A stretch of DNA of 24,375 nucleotides from NCBI GenBank assembly GCA_005223375.1, contig RXOD01004305.1, positions 1 to 24,375 on the forward strand, in the 5' to 3' direction. The notes under the pieces are model-generated. The model saw only the letters and a program-made list of their open reading frames with translations, did no database searches and was not told the origin of the DNA. The number at the start of each line of letters is the position of its first letter. Within the stretch, counting starts at the first letter, position 1. Positions 1 to 8,127 of this stretch are shown here, piece by piece. This DNA comes from Amoebophrya sp. AT5.2. Taxonomy: Eukaryota; Sar; Dinophyceae; Syndiniales; Amoebophryaceae. The position numbers and the translations under genes are program-made.

Positions 1-18
1 AGGGATTTGTCTGTGTCG

Positions 19-58
19 TCTTGTATTTTCTCTTGTATTTCGTCGCGTATTTGGTCTC
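19..58. repeat. 12-bp minisatellite at left window edge
   Basis: Three consecutive 12-mers can be read at 19-30, 31-42 and 43-54 (TCTTGTATTTTC, TCTTGTATTTCG, TCGCGTATTTGG), followed by a partial unit TCTC. The same unit recurs at the right edge of the window. The unit length is a multiple of three, so it stays open in the cytochrome b5 frame, but a CAACAACAG acceptor-like site ending at 66 suggests it is intronic or 5' untranslated. Confidence 0.75.
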
Positions 59-120
59 AACAACAGCCGAACGAGCAACACGCCGGAAATGCCGCCAAAA
101 GTGGGCTTTTCACCCCTCTA

Positions 121-701
121 ATGATCGAGGAAATCGTGGAGGAGCTGAAGGCGGACAACTGCGCACGCATCGGGCTTTCCATGCTGAACCAGCACACAAC
201 GCGGGAAAGCTGCTGGGTCGTGATCGACAGAAAGGTGTACGACGTGACGCCCTTTCTACCCTTGCACCCCGGCGGAGAAGACCTCATCGTGAAGGCGGCA
301 GGCTACGACGCAACCGGAGTCTTCGAAATGACGCACGGAGAAGGGCTCAGGTAAGATCTGACTCGTAAGTTTGTTCCCTATTCTTACGTATATGTTGGTT
401 TGCTCACTTTGACTTTTTACAGCCACCGAGAAGCGCGCGTGCGTCTGCTCCATCACGCATGGATTCTGATGCGGGTTGTTCGATTTGAATTTGATGCCGA
501 ATCAACGACCGCTGCAGGTACTCCCTGCGCATTCTGAACCAGTTTTTCATCGGGTTTCTCGCCGACGGGGTGCAGCTACCGCCGTATCCCGATTCGGATC
601 CCCCCAGCCCGGAGTTTTTGGTCGTGCTGCGAAAGATCACGTCCGCCTTGCATGACATCGATGAGGCAAACGCAACAGGCGAGAACCAAACCAGATACTA
701 A
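121..701 (+). CDS. Cytochrome b5-like heme-binding protein, two exons
   Basis: Exon 1 runs to 350 and exon 2 is 518-701. The product is predicted to bind b-type heme and carry electrons. The first axial histidine sits in the HPGG motif (codon near 268) and the second in the FEMTHGEGL stretch just before the intron. Splicing 350 to 518 rebuilds an AGG codon and gives GLRYSLRILNQFFIGFLADG, the usual end of a cytochrome b5 fold where a helix is followed by an (I/F)G(x)L turn. I placed the start at the first in-frame ATG (121). The frame is open back to the window edge, so an upstream exon beginning near 67 is possible. The C-terminal tail of about 45 residues is polar, has no membrane anchor, and ends NQTRY-stop. 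The protein is about 137 residues, so it may be a soluble carrier or the terminal part of a larger protein. The family call is solid; the partner is unknown. Confidence 0.8.
351..517 (+). other. Intron of the cytochrome b5-like gene
   Basis: Donor GTAAGA at 351 and acceptor GCTGCAG ending at 517 give a 167-nt phase-2 intron. It is supported because joining restores the conserved end of the cytochrome b5 fold. A second acceptor, TTTTTACAG, ends at 422 and follows a better pyrimidine tract, but its use leads to a short unrelated tail and a stop. A short inverted repeat, CGTAAG/CTTACG (364-369 and 383-388), lies inside. Confidence 0.75.
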
Positions 702-1492
702 AAAAATGAAGTCCTTCACTTTAAATAAGTCTATCACGACTTGCGCTGAATCATTCAATGTCACGCTGAGCTGACTCTGTATTGCGAGTACCCGTTGTAT
801 TACGCACAGGAAGTCGTGTCCCCGTTCGAAAAAAACCCTCACCGACGCGTGTTCCAAGAAGTACCGTGTTGAATCGGAACGCCAAGTGCTCAGCCCTGAC
901 AGCATCAAGCGCCGCTCACAGCTGCATTCGGTTTGAAGACGATTGTACTCAGTGTCGCTTTCTGCTGCGTGTGTCAACCATGATGGAATGATGGGGCGGG
1001 GGGCAGATCATCTCCGGTTGGGAATTCATTGGGTACTTAAGTATGTTCAATCCTGACCGTAACTAAAAAAATAAAGTGGTGCTCCGGTCTCATCTACAGG
1101 ATTTTTCCCCCACCCCTGTACAGTACGCCTCTATATATAGAACCTGAAGTTTTTCGTGTCCCCGTGCGTCGTGGGTAGAAGTCTGTCGTCCACTTGCGGA
1201 GTGCTTTTGTTGTTGGGGAGGTTTTCTGTTGGCCCCGTTCTATAAAAGCCTCTCCCGCTCGCGCGATTCAACTATGAGCCGGTGACAATCATCAACTTCG
1301 CGTCCGACATCTCTAAATCATTACAGGCTTTCCTTTGATGGTCGCTCTCGCTTCGTGTGTCCTCACACACTCCCTTCTTTGACGCTAGATTTATTTTTGC
1401 TTTTTAAACCAAAACCTCCAACGAACGCCCCTAGTAAGGTGTCCCACCGCAAAAGGTTTATTTATACATAGCTACTTTGAAGGCCATCGAAA
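702..1492. other. Intergenic region between the cytochrome b5 and EF-hand genes
   Basis: No convincing coding region is present on either strand. A short open frame at 782-991 has no recognisable content. AATAAA occurs at 1070-1075, possibly a polyadenylation-type signal. T-rich tracts and two TATA-like strings (1132-1139 and 1241-1247) occupy the right half, upstream of the next gene. Confidence 0.5.
1241..1247 (+). promoter_or_regulatory. TATAAAA box-like sequence
   Basis: TATAAAAG lies about 250 bp upstream of the EF-hand gene start, between GC-rich stretches. A separate TATATATA string lies at 1132-1139. The spacing would imply a 5' leader of roughly 220 nt. A 7-mer like this is expected by chance at moderate frequency, so this is only a candidate. 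Confidence 0.25.
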
Positions 1493-2738
1493 ATGATCAA
1501 GTCTCAGAGCACTCCCTTGTTTGAGCCGGCGACAAGCGGGGGTCTCGGAGCCAGATTGGGTCCAACGGACGACACGTTACGGAGGACGGGCAGCAGCGTG
1601 TTCAGCAAAAACTATGACCCGATCGATCTGTCCGAGTGGAACAAGTCGGTGATTACCAGTTTCCCGAACTCGCTGCAGTTCTACGACACGTACCACAACC
1701 GGTACGGCTGGGTGTCCAAGCTGAAGGAGCTTGCGTTCCTCTCCGACCTCTTTCGGGCGATCGACACGGACAAGAGCGGAGCCATCAACAAACAGGAGTT
1801 CGGTACCGACTAAGTAGAAGCTATATTACGAGGCAGCGCGGCTGCGGAATAATTATTATTCCGCTGCCGCGCTGCCTCGTGCTAGACGGAAAGCCTAAAA
1901 AACGAACCTTGTACGGCAGAGATCATACATAGCCGGTGCTTAAGCAACGATAGAAATTAAAGGCTTGGCGTTGGCTGCAGCAGTAGTTTATTGCCTTAGC
2001 TTCTTACCCTAACTGGTTGATCATCTAGCTTAATGTGCGCGACGGCAAGGCTCGGCGCCCGCTATTCTCCAGTGACATAGATATCAACAGAAGGAACATA
2101 GACATAGTATACATAGCCGTTCTCAAAAGTGGGAGTGGCGGCAGAGTCACACCGAATTTTGCGAATCGCAATGAATTGGTTCACTGCGTGATGTACTACT
2201 TCTACAAACAGACATCTCGCTGGCGCACCCGGAGACAAAGAAGATCTTCGCGACGCGGTTTGGTTTCCAGCCGCACCAGCGGGACAAGATCTTCCAGGTC
2301 CTCGCGGATGGCGATGGCGAGATCCAATACAAGAGGTGGATGACATACTTGTTCAGCCTGATGGCCACCGGCGACTCACCAACCAAGGAGTTCTCCGCCT
2401 CCAACCGTCAGCTGCACGCGATGGAACAAGAGAAATTCGAAAGTAGATATCTCGATGATAGTATAGTCGTTTCTACTGTACTGGTCCTGGCTGTTGCTGT
2501 TCTGACGAGATGCTTCCGCAACCGACCAACTGACAAGGAAAAACAATCGTACTACAAACGAAAATCGTTGAAACGGTACTCTTACTCTACATTCATTTCC
2601 AATTCCAATTCCATTTGTGCAGAGTGGACTCCGCTTCCGCTGCCGAGGAGGGGCGGGAAGATACGAAAACCGGGCTTCACCAACGGGCCGGCATGGCTCA
2701 TGAAACTCCACCCAACGCGGACAATAGTCGGGATGTAA
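1493..2738 (+). CDS. EF-hand calcium-binding protein, three exons
   Basis: Exons are 1493-1802, 2212-2442 and 2623-2738; the spliced product is 218 residues. The first EF-hand loop is canonical: D91-T-D93-K-S95-G-A-I-N-K-Q-E102, flanked by helical sequence. A second, degenerate loop (LADGDGEIQYKR, residues about 134-145) keeps D136, D138, G139 and I141 but lacks the first aspartate and the final glutamate, so it probably binds calcium poorly or not at all. The first 45 residues are polar, with no signal peptide. The tail (KIRKPGFTNGPAW onward) is basic. The start has A at -3. Removing the first intron replaces the in-frame TAA (1811-1813) with EF-DISLAHPE, which continues the helix after the loop. 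I infer a cytosolic calcium sensor or regulatory subunit; no specific family was recognised. Confidence 0.75.
1803..2211 (+). other. Intron 1 of the EF-hand gene (409 nt)
   Basis: Donor GTACCG at 1803 follows codon 103 plus one base, and the acceptor ACAAACAG ends at 2211. The join is phase 1 and keeps the EF-hand frame open. It is much longer than the other introns read in this window, and it carries the 25-bp hairpin at 1828-1880 just 25 nt inside the donor. Confidence 0.7.
1828..1880. repeat. Near-perfect inverted repeat (25-bp stem, 3-nt loop)
   Basis: The left arm 1828-1852 pairs with the right arm 1856-1880 with one mismatch (CGGCTGCGG against CGGCAGCGG); the loop is TTA. The outer half of the stem is GC-rich (CGAGGCAGCGCGG) and the inner end is AATAA/TTATT. 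It sits inside intron 1 of the EF-hand gene. A foldback of this size resembles a MITE or introner-type element, or a structured RNA in the pre-mRNA. Confidence 0.9.
2443..2622 (+). other. Intron 2 of the EF-hand gene, in frame (180 nt)
   Basis: Donor GTAGAT at 2443 and acceptor TTTGTGCAG ending at 2622, preceded by a TTCCAATTCC-type pyrimidine tract. The length is 180 nt, divisible by three, and it has no in-frame stop. Retention would therefore add 60 residues, including a hydrophobic run (IVVSTVLVLAVAVLTRCF). I favour an intron because of the splice signals and the less coding-like base use. Confidence 0.55.
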
Positions 2739-3514
2739 AGTAGCAGAACACTGCGCGGTGATGTGTGGGTGGCACGAGATAGCTAAGTAGTATAGCACAG
2801 CATGCATATAATCGGAAGCAAACCAGACTCCTCTGTCTATCTACTATCTCTCTCTTTTGTACAAACAAAATGAACAATCGATTCGTACTGATACAATCCG
2901 CTCGGGCATCGCCGATCGATGACTCAGTTCCTAGCTGCTATTTTTGGAGCCTCAAAGACTCGCTTTCTTCACACTGACTTGTAAAAACGGCGCCGTTCCA
3001 CCTCGGTGGGCACAATACGACGCGCATGCATTTCATTCACGCACTACACTACCACTACGTACAGTTCTTACACGAGCACTACTGCCTGTGTCATGTCGAT
3101 TCACAGTCATACTGACTCGCTCGAAGATCGCTCCTGCAAGAGACGCAGCCTTGCACTAAAGCGAGACTTGGGCGCAGTAGCAGGTTCAAGAAATGGAATA
3201 CAAGGCACTGTAGCCGAAGAGGAGCTTTTGCCTTGAAGTTGGACTGGGAGCTGAACACAGAAACGCGACGAGCGTGGAAGAATGTACACCTGCACGACTT
3301 GGTTGACCAAGGGAAAATTTTATGTGCTGTCGTGCTTGCTTTGTCGGACAGTCGTCGCCAAAAAAGTTGGAGCGGGACGCGAGCGATGGCGTCATCGTCG
3401 ACCTGTCCACTTAGATCAAAAGACAGTATATGCTTTTAGGGAAGGAAGACGCGTCGAAACTAATCGTTCTGAAGAGTGGGGAAAACAACAGTCAATTCCG
3501 TGCCCATTGCAGAC
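2739..3514. other. Region with coding-like fragments but no defined gene
   Basis: The left part (2739-3090) shows nothing. From about 3117 to 3510 several short frames look partly coding but are mutually inconsistent. One frame is open 3117-3437 (includes VHLHDLVDQGKILC). A second starts at ATG 3322, reads PKKLERDASDGVIVDLST, meets TAG at 3412-3414, and continues in frame as YMLLGKEDASKLIVLKSGEN to about 3510. The next gene begins in another frame. These could be unresolved 5' exons of the next gene, a decayed gene, or chance. Confidence 0.3.
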
Positions 3515-4240
3515 ATGGACATTGTGTTTGATCAGGCTCAGGCTGACTACGTCCTTACTCTTTCGGACGCGAGTTGGGAGTCCTTCGCCGGCGTGGATAT
3601 CGCGGAGAAGCAAAGCAGCAAGGAGTCGATGGCGAAAGGCCACGGTACCTACGCGTTCTCGTACGCGCCGCCTGTCGGGGGTCGCTTCGTCATGCGCCAC
3701 GACCACGAACCGATGCCGGAAGCGGAGAAGCAATGGGAAAAAACGGAAGCAGTGGAGATGACGAACGAAAGCAACCCGGAATTCTTCCCACGGCAGGCCG
3801 GCGGGCACTGGTTTTCGTACATCGACGTGACCATGCTGGACCCGACCCAGCTGGAGGTTACGCCCGGAATGTGCCACGCGAATTTGGGAACGGCGCCCGA
3901 GAAGGCGATCGGGCTTTTGGAAACGGGAAGAGAAAGTGTGGTGGCTCTTTCGGTTCCCGCAGCCCCGGTAATCCCTAGTACGGACGGCGCGGCGGCGGCG
4001 GAGGAGGATTTCGTGGCCGCGGTGTCGAAGTTTCCGGCGACGGTGGAGGTAGATTTGGTGGATGCGGGACACATGGGGAAAACGACCGTCCGTGTGTGGA
4101 AAGACGCAACTTTCCGGAAAAAGTTTTTGGCGCTCTGCTACGGGGAAAAGTACATGACGCCCGATCACGTGTGGAACAAGGCGAAGGGAGTCTGGGTGAA
4201 AAACCTGGCTGCAGTGCCGCTCGCGCACGGAAAGAAGTAA
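3515..4240 (+). CDS. Protein of unknown function; frame continues past its stop
   Basis: I do not recognise this family. From ATG 3515 (G at -3, G at +4) to TAA 4238-4240 it encodes 241 residues. It is soluble-looking, with no signal peptide or membrane segment. It has many aromatic and beta-prone stretches (YVLTLSDASWESF, GHWFSYIDVTMLD) and a basic C-terminal part (VWKDATFRKKFLALCYGEKY). A run of alanine and glutamate separates the two halves near codons 155-170. The frame extends upstream to a GTG at 3476, with no in-frame ATG there. Immediately after the TAA the same frame stays open to TAG 4508-4510 with coding-like, lysine- and alanine-rich content. So the annotated end may be wrong: splicing, readthrough, a sequencing error and pseudogenisation are all possible. 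Confidence 0.55.
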   Translation: MDIVFDQAQADYVLTLSDASWESFAGVDIAEKQSSKESMAKGHGTYAFSYAPPVGGRFVMRHDHEPMPEAEKQWEKTEAVEMTNESNPEFFPRQAGGHWFSYIDVTMLDPTQLEVTPGMCHANLGTAPEKAIGLLETGRESVVALSVPAAPVIPSTDGAAAAEEDFVAAVSKFPATVEVDLVDAGHMGKTTVRVWKDATFRKKFLALCYGEKYMTPDHVWNKAKGVWVKNLAAVPLAHGKK

Positions 4241-4510
4241 CCAGCGCACGTGGAGGTCGTGGAGAAGAAGCAGAAAATCACGGCGTCCACCGCTGCGGGA
4301 ACTACGGCGGATGCGAAGAAGAAGGCCACTAAACAAGTTTTCTTGGCTAGAGTGGTGATGGGGGCTGATGAAAAAGCACCCGAAGTGCAACTCACGTACG
4401 AGAAACAAAGAGCAGAAGGGAAAAGCCTCGCGTCGTCCACTAGCGCTTCAGATGCAGAGAAGAAGAAGATCACGAAAATTCTCTCGACTTTTGCGGTGAC
4501 AGGACCATAG
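4241..4510 (+). CDS. In-frame lysine/alanine-rich extension downstream of TAA
   Basis: These 89 codons follow the TAA at 4238 in the same reading frame and end at TAG 4508-4510. The content (VEVVEKKQKITAST, DAKKKATKQVFLARVVMG, DAEKKKITKILSTF) looks like a real protein tail: charged helices and a short hydrophobic strand. There is no good ATG near its start; the first in-frame ATG is at 4360. It is therefore best read as part of the preceding gene. A GT-AG segment, 4214-4273 (60 nt, phase 0), would remove the stop and keep the frame if it is spliced. Confidence 0.45.
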   Translation, partial: PAHVEVVEKKQKITASTAAGTTADAKKKATKQVFLARVVMGADEKAPEVQLTYEKQRAEGKSLASSTSASDAEKKKITKILSTFAVTGP

Positions 4511-4965
4511 ATTCTTACCTACTATACATTCCTCCAAGCCTGTAATTTAGTTAAATGTGAGCACCGTTACGGTTACCGTAACCGTTGCCGTAATTCAAAA
4601 TCAAATTGATGACCCGTGCCGAGGTTAGTACTGAAGCACCGCAATCGTGAATCGTCAACATAGCTTTGTAACTTTGGCAAGGACGAACGAAAGATGAATA
4701 AATTAATTGTTTATTCCTGCTTCGGCGCCATGTATTCTCTTGCTGCGTGTACCTCTTACATGTAAACGAAGGATGTTCGTATACACCCTCAATGCAGCTG
4801 GTTCGCTTTTCTTTTCGTCTCTTGGCCTCTACGTCGGCGCTCCTCGGTTTCGATATCTTTCACTCTCTCGTGCTTCGTGAATGTGAATGAATGTATGTCC
4901 CAATCCGCAGCTGCTCTTGTCGAATCGCACCTATTGATCATAGATTCTACAGCTACAGAGCGACA
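4511..4965. other. Intergenic region with hexamer repeat and AATAAA
   Basis: No gene seen. It holds a short degenerate hexamer array (4564-4593), an AT-rich patch with AATAAA at 4697-4702 that could serve as the polyadenylation signal of the preceding gene, and the 5' leader of the methyltransferase gene. Confidence 0.5.
4564..4593. repeat. Five degenerate hexamer units (CCGTTA-like)
   Basis: The units are CCGTTA, CGGTTA, CCGTAA, CCGTTG and CCGTAA with no gaps. Part of the array, TTACGGT-T-ACCGTAA (4567-4581), also forms a small palindrome, so it could be a binding site or a cruciform. It lies 54 bp past the last possible stop of the preceding gene. Confidence 0.7.
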
Positions 4966-7890
4966 ATGGCTGCGCCTCGTCAACAACATCCGCAGCCGCA
5001 GGCTTTGCACGTGCTGTCCCCAGAAGGCTTGCTGCAAATTATTTTTCTCGCACTCTTCGTGGGCGCGTGCGACGCAGCTTTTGACCAGGGATTTTTGGAT
5101 CGGCCTGTCCTCTACACCAGTAGATCGGCTGGAGCTCACCTGGAAGCAGGGGAAATCGATGCTGTGCTCCGCGAGATTTCTGCCACCACCTGGTACAAGG
5201 GTGAATTTTACCGCGCTCCCATCCGCATCCAGTGCGCGCCGGAAGTTCGTTCGGGCCGTGCCAGCGCGACGAACGTAACCTTATCAAGCGCGTTCTTCCA
5301 CGAGCAGCGCGGCGTTGTGGAGGTGGGCTACTCGAAGGAAATGGGACAAGGCATAATTCCAGAAACATCTACATCAGATGAGCCCGTAGTTCTTCGCCTC
5401 GACGATGTTGAAGGCGTGATGGCAGACGCAGTTCTGCGATGGGTGCCGTACGGGGATCACCGCGATTCTTTCACAGGTGGAGAGACGTCGCAAACCGCTG
5501 CTGGTAAGAATCTGAAGCTGCGTATTCGGCTCCCGACTTTGACGCGAAGCATGTGGCGACGCGGCCTAGCGCGTGCAGCTGGTCGCTCCGGGAATTTTGG
5601 GAGCTACTATGACGGCGGACAGGATGAGGATCAGAAAAGCGCAGCCGCGGCGTGGTCAGACGTGCCGGACGCGCATCTGGAAGTAAATTTTCGAGTTCGG
5701 TCGAAGATGGGAGCGTCTCAGCAGTTGTCCCACCAGAAGCCCACTCCCAATCCATTCCTCGTCGAGTCCCTTCGGCTGGTTTACCTGGCTGCCCGCCGCG
5801 GCATGGGCGAAGGCGGTTCGCCGCGAAACATCAACGAGTTGCGGCAGGCTGCGGTGGTGCGCTCTGTCTATCTGCACCGGGACTTGCGGGTGAGCGACCG
5901 AACTTTGTTGTACATCGGCGCCGCGGATTACGACGAACTGTTCCTCGACCGGACGCACATTCTGTCCCGCTACCGAAACACGGTCCTGTTCGAGGCCGAC
6001 CCGGTCACGCATGCGGAACTGGAGCAGAATTTGAAGCGCGGAAACGCGCTGTACGGAACAAACGCATGCGCGAACGCAAGGATCGTGAACGAGAAGGAGG
6101 ACGGCTTCGTAGATTTCCAAGTGAACGACTGGCAGGCAATCGAGGTCGTGCAGAAAAAGTTTGGCTGGAACTTCCGCATGGGGAGCTTGCTGAAGACGAA
6201 AATGCCGGACAAGCCCTGGGAAGTGGACGGAGAGGTGATGGAGATGGAAACCGAAACCTCATCGGGTTCGGGGGAGGCCTCCTTCGACGCTGCGTACAAT
6301 GCGACGGTGATGAAGCTGCCCACCACAACGCTGAGCACGGTGATGCGGGGAGTTGCCAACAGCCGCGAGCTTCACTCCGATCAAGAGGGCCTTTCGTCCT
6401 GTCCTGATATCGTGGCGATGGCCGGTGTTTCGGCTCCTGGTGTGGGCGCTGCTTCGTCGACAACTTCCTCCTCCGGCTCCGCCCGCTCCGCGGGCTCGAC
6501 CCCGCCGCCGCAGGCCGCAGAAGCTCATCATGCCGCAGCCGCGCAAAAGTGGCTGTCGCGGCTCCTGACGAAGGAGGAGCTCGCAAGGGCTGCGCAGCCG
6601 CCGATAAGGATCTTTCATGGAAATCGAAACCCAAATCCACAGACGGTGACAGCTGTCTCGCAGACAGTAGCGACCGCGGCTTCGTCCTCGCCTTCCTTCG
6701 ACCTCGTTATCGACGTGCAGGGGGCAGAGCTGTCCGTACTCTCGGGCATCAGCGGGCAGGCCGGCGACTGGCGCAAAATCGGGAACATTGGCATCGAAAT
6801 CACCGTTCTGGAGTACGCGTCGTTCCCGACCTACATTGGGGGGTCCAAGTTTCCGGACGTGGACAACTTGCTCACGAGCAACGGCTTCGTGCTGCAGCCG
6901 ACGTGGGACGCCGACCCCACGGGTGTTGAGGGGTGGAACTACCAAGCAGCGGAAGTTGTGACCTGCAACCGGGTGCAGGACGTTGCGGCCGCGCTCATGA
7001 AGTCGCGCGCGCACCTGCGCAGTTTCGGCCTGCGCAAACACCGGCACGGCGAAGACCACCGGGAGCCGGTTTTCCCGCCGGATCTGGACGAGCCGCAGCG
7101 AAAGGCGGCCACCGCGATACAAGAAATCTGGGACGAAGCACAGCGCGAAACCGCAGTGCTCAGCGGGAATATCGAATCGGTATTGAAGATGGGTGAGGGA
7201 GAGGGTGAACAAGGGTTCGTCGCGAGGCGGATTTTCGACGACGGGTTCCTGACCGACGCAGACGCGAGTCTACATAAAGAAGAGCGGGGAGTAGACGTAG
7301 ATGTGGTCGTTCCTCGTTTCGCGCTCGTCCGCACACTTGCGCGGCGGCTGGGGAAAGTTTTGCGGCGCCTGAGCGAAGCCTTGCAGTTTGAGTTTTTCGT
7401 GCGGCCCGACGTCTACGCACTGATCAAGGCGTGGGGACTGCAAGAAGAGTTGCGGGAGGACGTGGTTGACTGGGCCGAGCCAGAAGAGGAGCAAGGGGGA
7501 GCGCCGATCGACCGCATTCGGAAGGACCAAGAAGCGGCGGAAGCAGCGAAGGCAGAAAGGGAAAAGAGGGAGAACATGCGAAAGAATAAAGCTGCGGGGG
7601 CAGCAGACGGAGGAGATGGTGGCGGACCGTTCGACACTGTCGCGGCGTCGGAAGCGGTGGTGGCGGAGCTCGCTGGAGCTGGACGGGAGGGGGAGGTGGG
7701 GGAACCTCCGCAAAGAACAAAGACGCGCTTAAAGAACGAACAGACTGTGAAGGCGACTTTCGCACTGCTGAAAGATTTCGCCGACGCGCGCTACCTGTGC
7801 AGAAAGGCCTGGATACCCGCGCACGGAGACACGGAATACTCGTCACTGCATTTACTCCACGTTGGCAGGCACTTCGTCGTGGATTTCTGA
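4966..7890 (+). CDS. Secretory FkbM-family (Methyltransf_21) methyltransferase
   Basis: FkbM-type enzymes transfer a methyl group from S-adenosylmethionine, often to sugar hydroxyls. The frame is open from an ATG at 4891, but I chose ATG 4966 because ACAATGG is a strong Kozak context and places a signal peptide at the N-terminus: residues 1-37 with the core LLQIIFLALFVGACDA. That predicts ER/Golgi entry. The product is 974 residues, far longer than the usual FkbM domain of about 200. Motif I is TLLYIGAADYDELF (residues 313-326), followed by an acidic strand end (VLFEADP). The second hallmark is FDLVIDVQGAELSVLSGI (from 578), with D583 and E588, followed by IGIEITVLEYASF. A serine/alanine-rich insertion of about 100 residues separates the two halves. 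The C-terminal 280 residues are charged and partly disordered (EAAEAAKAEREKREN). It is intronless. The giant glycosyltransferase gene follows 237 bp downstream on the same strand. Confidence 0.75.
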   Translation: MAAPRQQHPQPQALHVLSPEGLLQIIFLALFVGACDAAFDQGFLDRPVLYTSRSAGAHLEAGEIDAVLREISATTWYKGEFYRAPIRIQCAPEVRSGRASATNVTLSSAFFHEQRGVVEVGYSKEMGQGIIPETSTSDEPVVLRLDDVEGVMADAVLRWVPYGDHRDSFTGGETSQTAAGKNLKLRIRLPTLTRSMWRRGLARAAGRSGNFGSYYDGGQDEDQKSAAAAWSDVPDAHLEVNFRVRSKMGASQQLSHQKPTPNPFLVESLRLVYLAARRGMGEGGSPRNINELRQAAVVRSVYLHRDLRVSDRTLLYIGAADYDELFLDRTHILSRYRNTVLFEADPVTHAELEQNLKRGNALYGTNACANARIVNEKEDGFVDFQVNDWQAIEVVQKKFGWNFRMGSLLKTKMPDKPWEVDGEVMEMETETSSGSGEASFDAAYNATVMKLPTTTLSTVMRGVANSRELHSDQEGLSSCPDIVAMAGVSAPGVGAASSTTSSSGSARSAGSTPPPQAAEAHHAAAAQKWLSRLLTKEELARAAQPPIRIFHGNRNPNPQTVTAVSQTVATAASSSPSFDLVIDVQGAELSVLSGISGQAGDWRKIGNIGIEITVLEYASFPTYIGGSKFPDVDNLLTSNGFVLQPTWDADPTGVEGWNYQAAEVVTCNRVQDVAAALMKSRAHLRSFGLRKHRHGEDHREPVFPPDLDEPQRKAATAIQEIWDEAQRETAVLSGNIESVLKMGEGEGEQGFVARRIFDDGFLTDADASLHKEERGVDVDVVVPRFALVRTLARRLGKVLRRLSEALQFEFFVRPDVYALIKAWGLQEELREDVVDWAEPEEEQGGAPIDRIRKDQEAAEAAKAEREKRENMRKNKAAGAADGGDGGGPFDTVAASEAVVAELAGAGREGEVGEPPQRTKTRLKNEQTVKATFALLKDFADARYLCRKAWIPAHGDTEYSSLHLLHVGRHFVVDF

Positions 7891-8127
7891 ACCAGACGGC
7901 GCGACAGCATCGATTGGGCGAAAGATCGTTGCATTGCCGATCATGAGACATCGGTGGAAACGTGTTCGCTCGTGCGACGTTCTGTCTCTGCCCCTGTTCC
8001 TGCAGCACCAACGTGGATCGAATACATTTTTCCGTGGTTTCTCCTGTTTTTTCCCGCCTTTTCTTTGCTGTGAATTGTCCCGGAGCAAACAGGGAAAGAG
8101 CGATCATGGTACTATGCTGAGCCAAAG
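7891..8127. other. Short intergenic spacer
   Basis: These 237 bp separate the methyltransferase stop from the giant gene start. They are T- and C-rich around 8030-8060. No gene, repeat or clear promoter motif was seen. The short spacing leaves room for both a 3' end and a 5' leader, as in tightly packed one-strand gene clusters. Confidence 0.5.

Noticed and set aside
471..517. A second, GC-donor intron in the cytochrome b5 gene
   Set aside because: I first needed it to keep the frame, but a single intron 351-517 joins the conserved sequence directly and is simpler.
2944..3159. 71-codon open frame
   Set aside because: There is no coding-like composition and it overlaps other short frames.
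3412..4240. Stop-codon reassignment in this genome
   Set aside because: The 3597- and 974-codon frames contain no in-frame stop triplets, and TAA, TAG and TGA each end apparently complete genes. Reassigned stops should appear often inside long genes.
3416..4408. 330-codon open frame on the minus strand
   Set aside because: It is the antisense shadow of the unknown-function gene: His/Arg/Leu-rich, low-complexity content and no domain.
6259..7212. 317-codon minus-strand open frame
   Set aside because: It lies wholly inside the methyltransferase gene, whose motifs are clear; the content is Arg/Val/His-rich shadow sequence.
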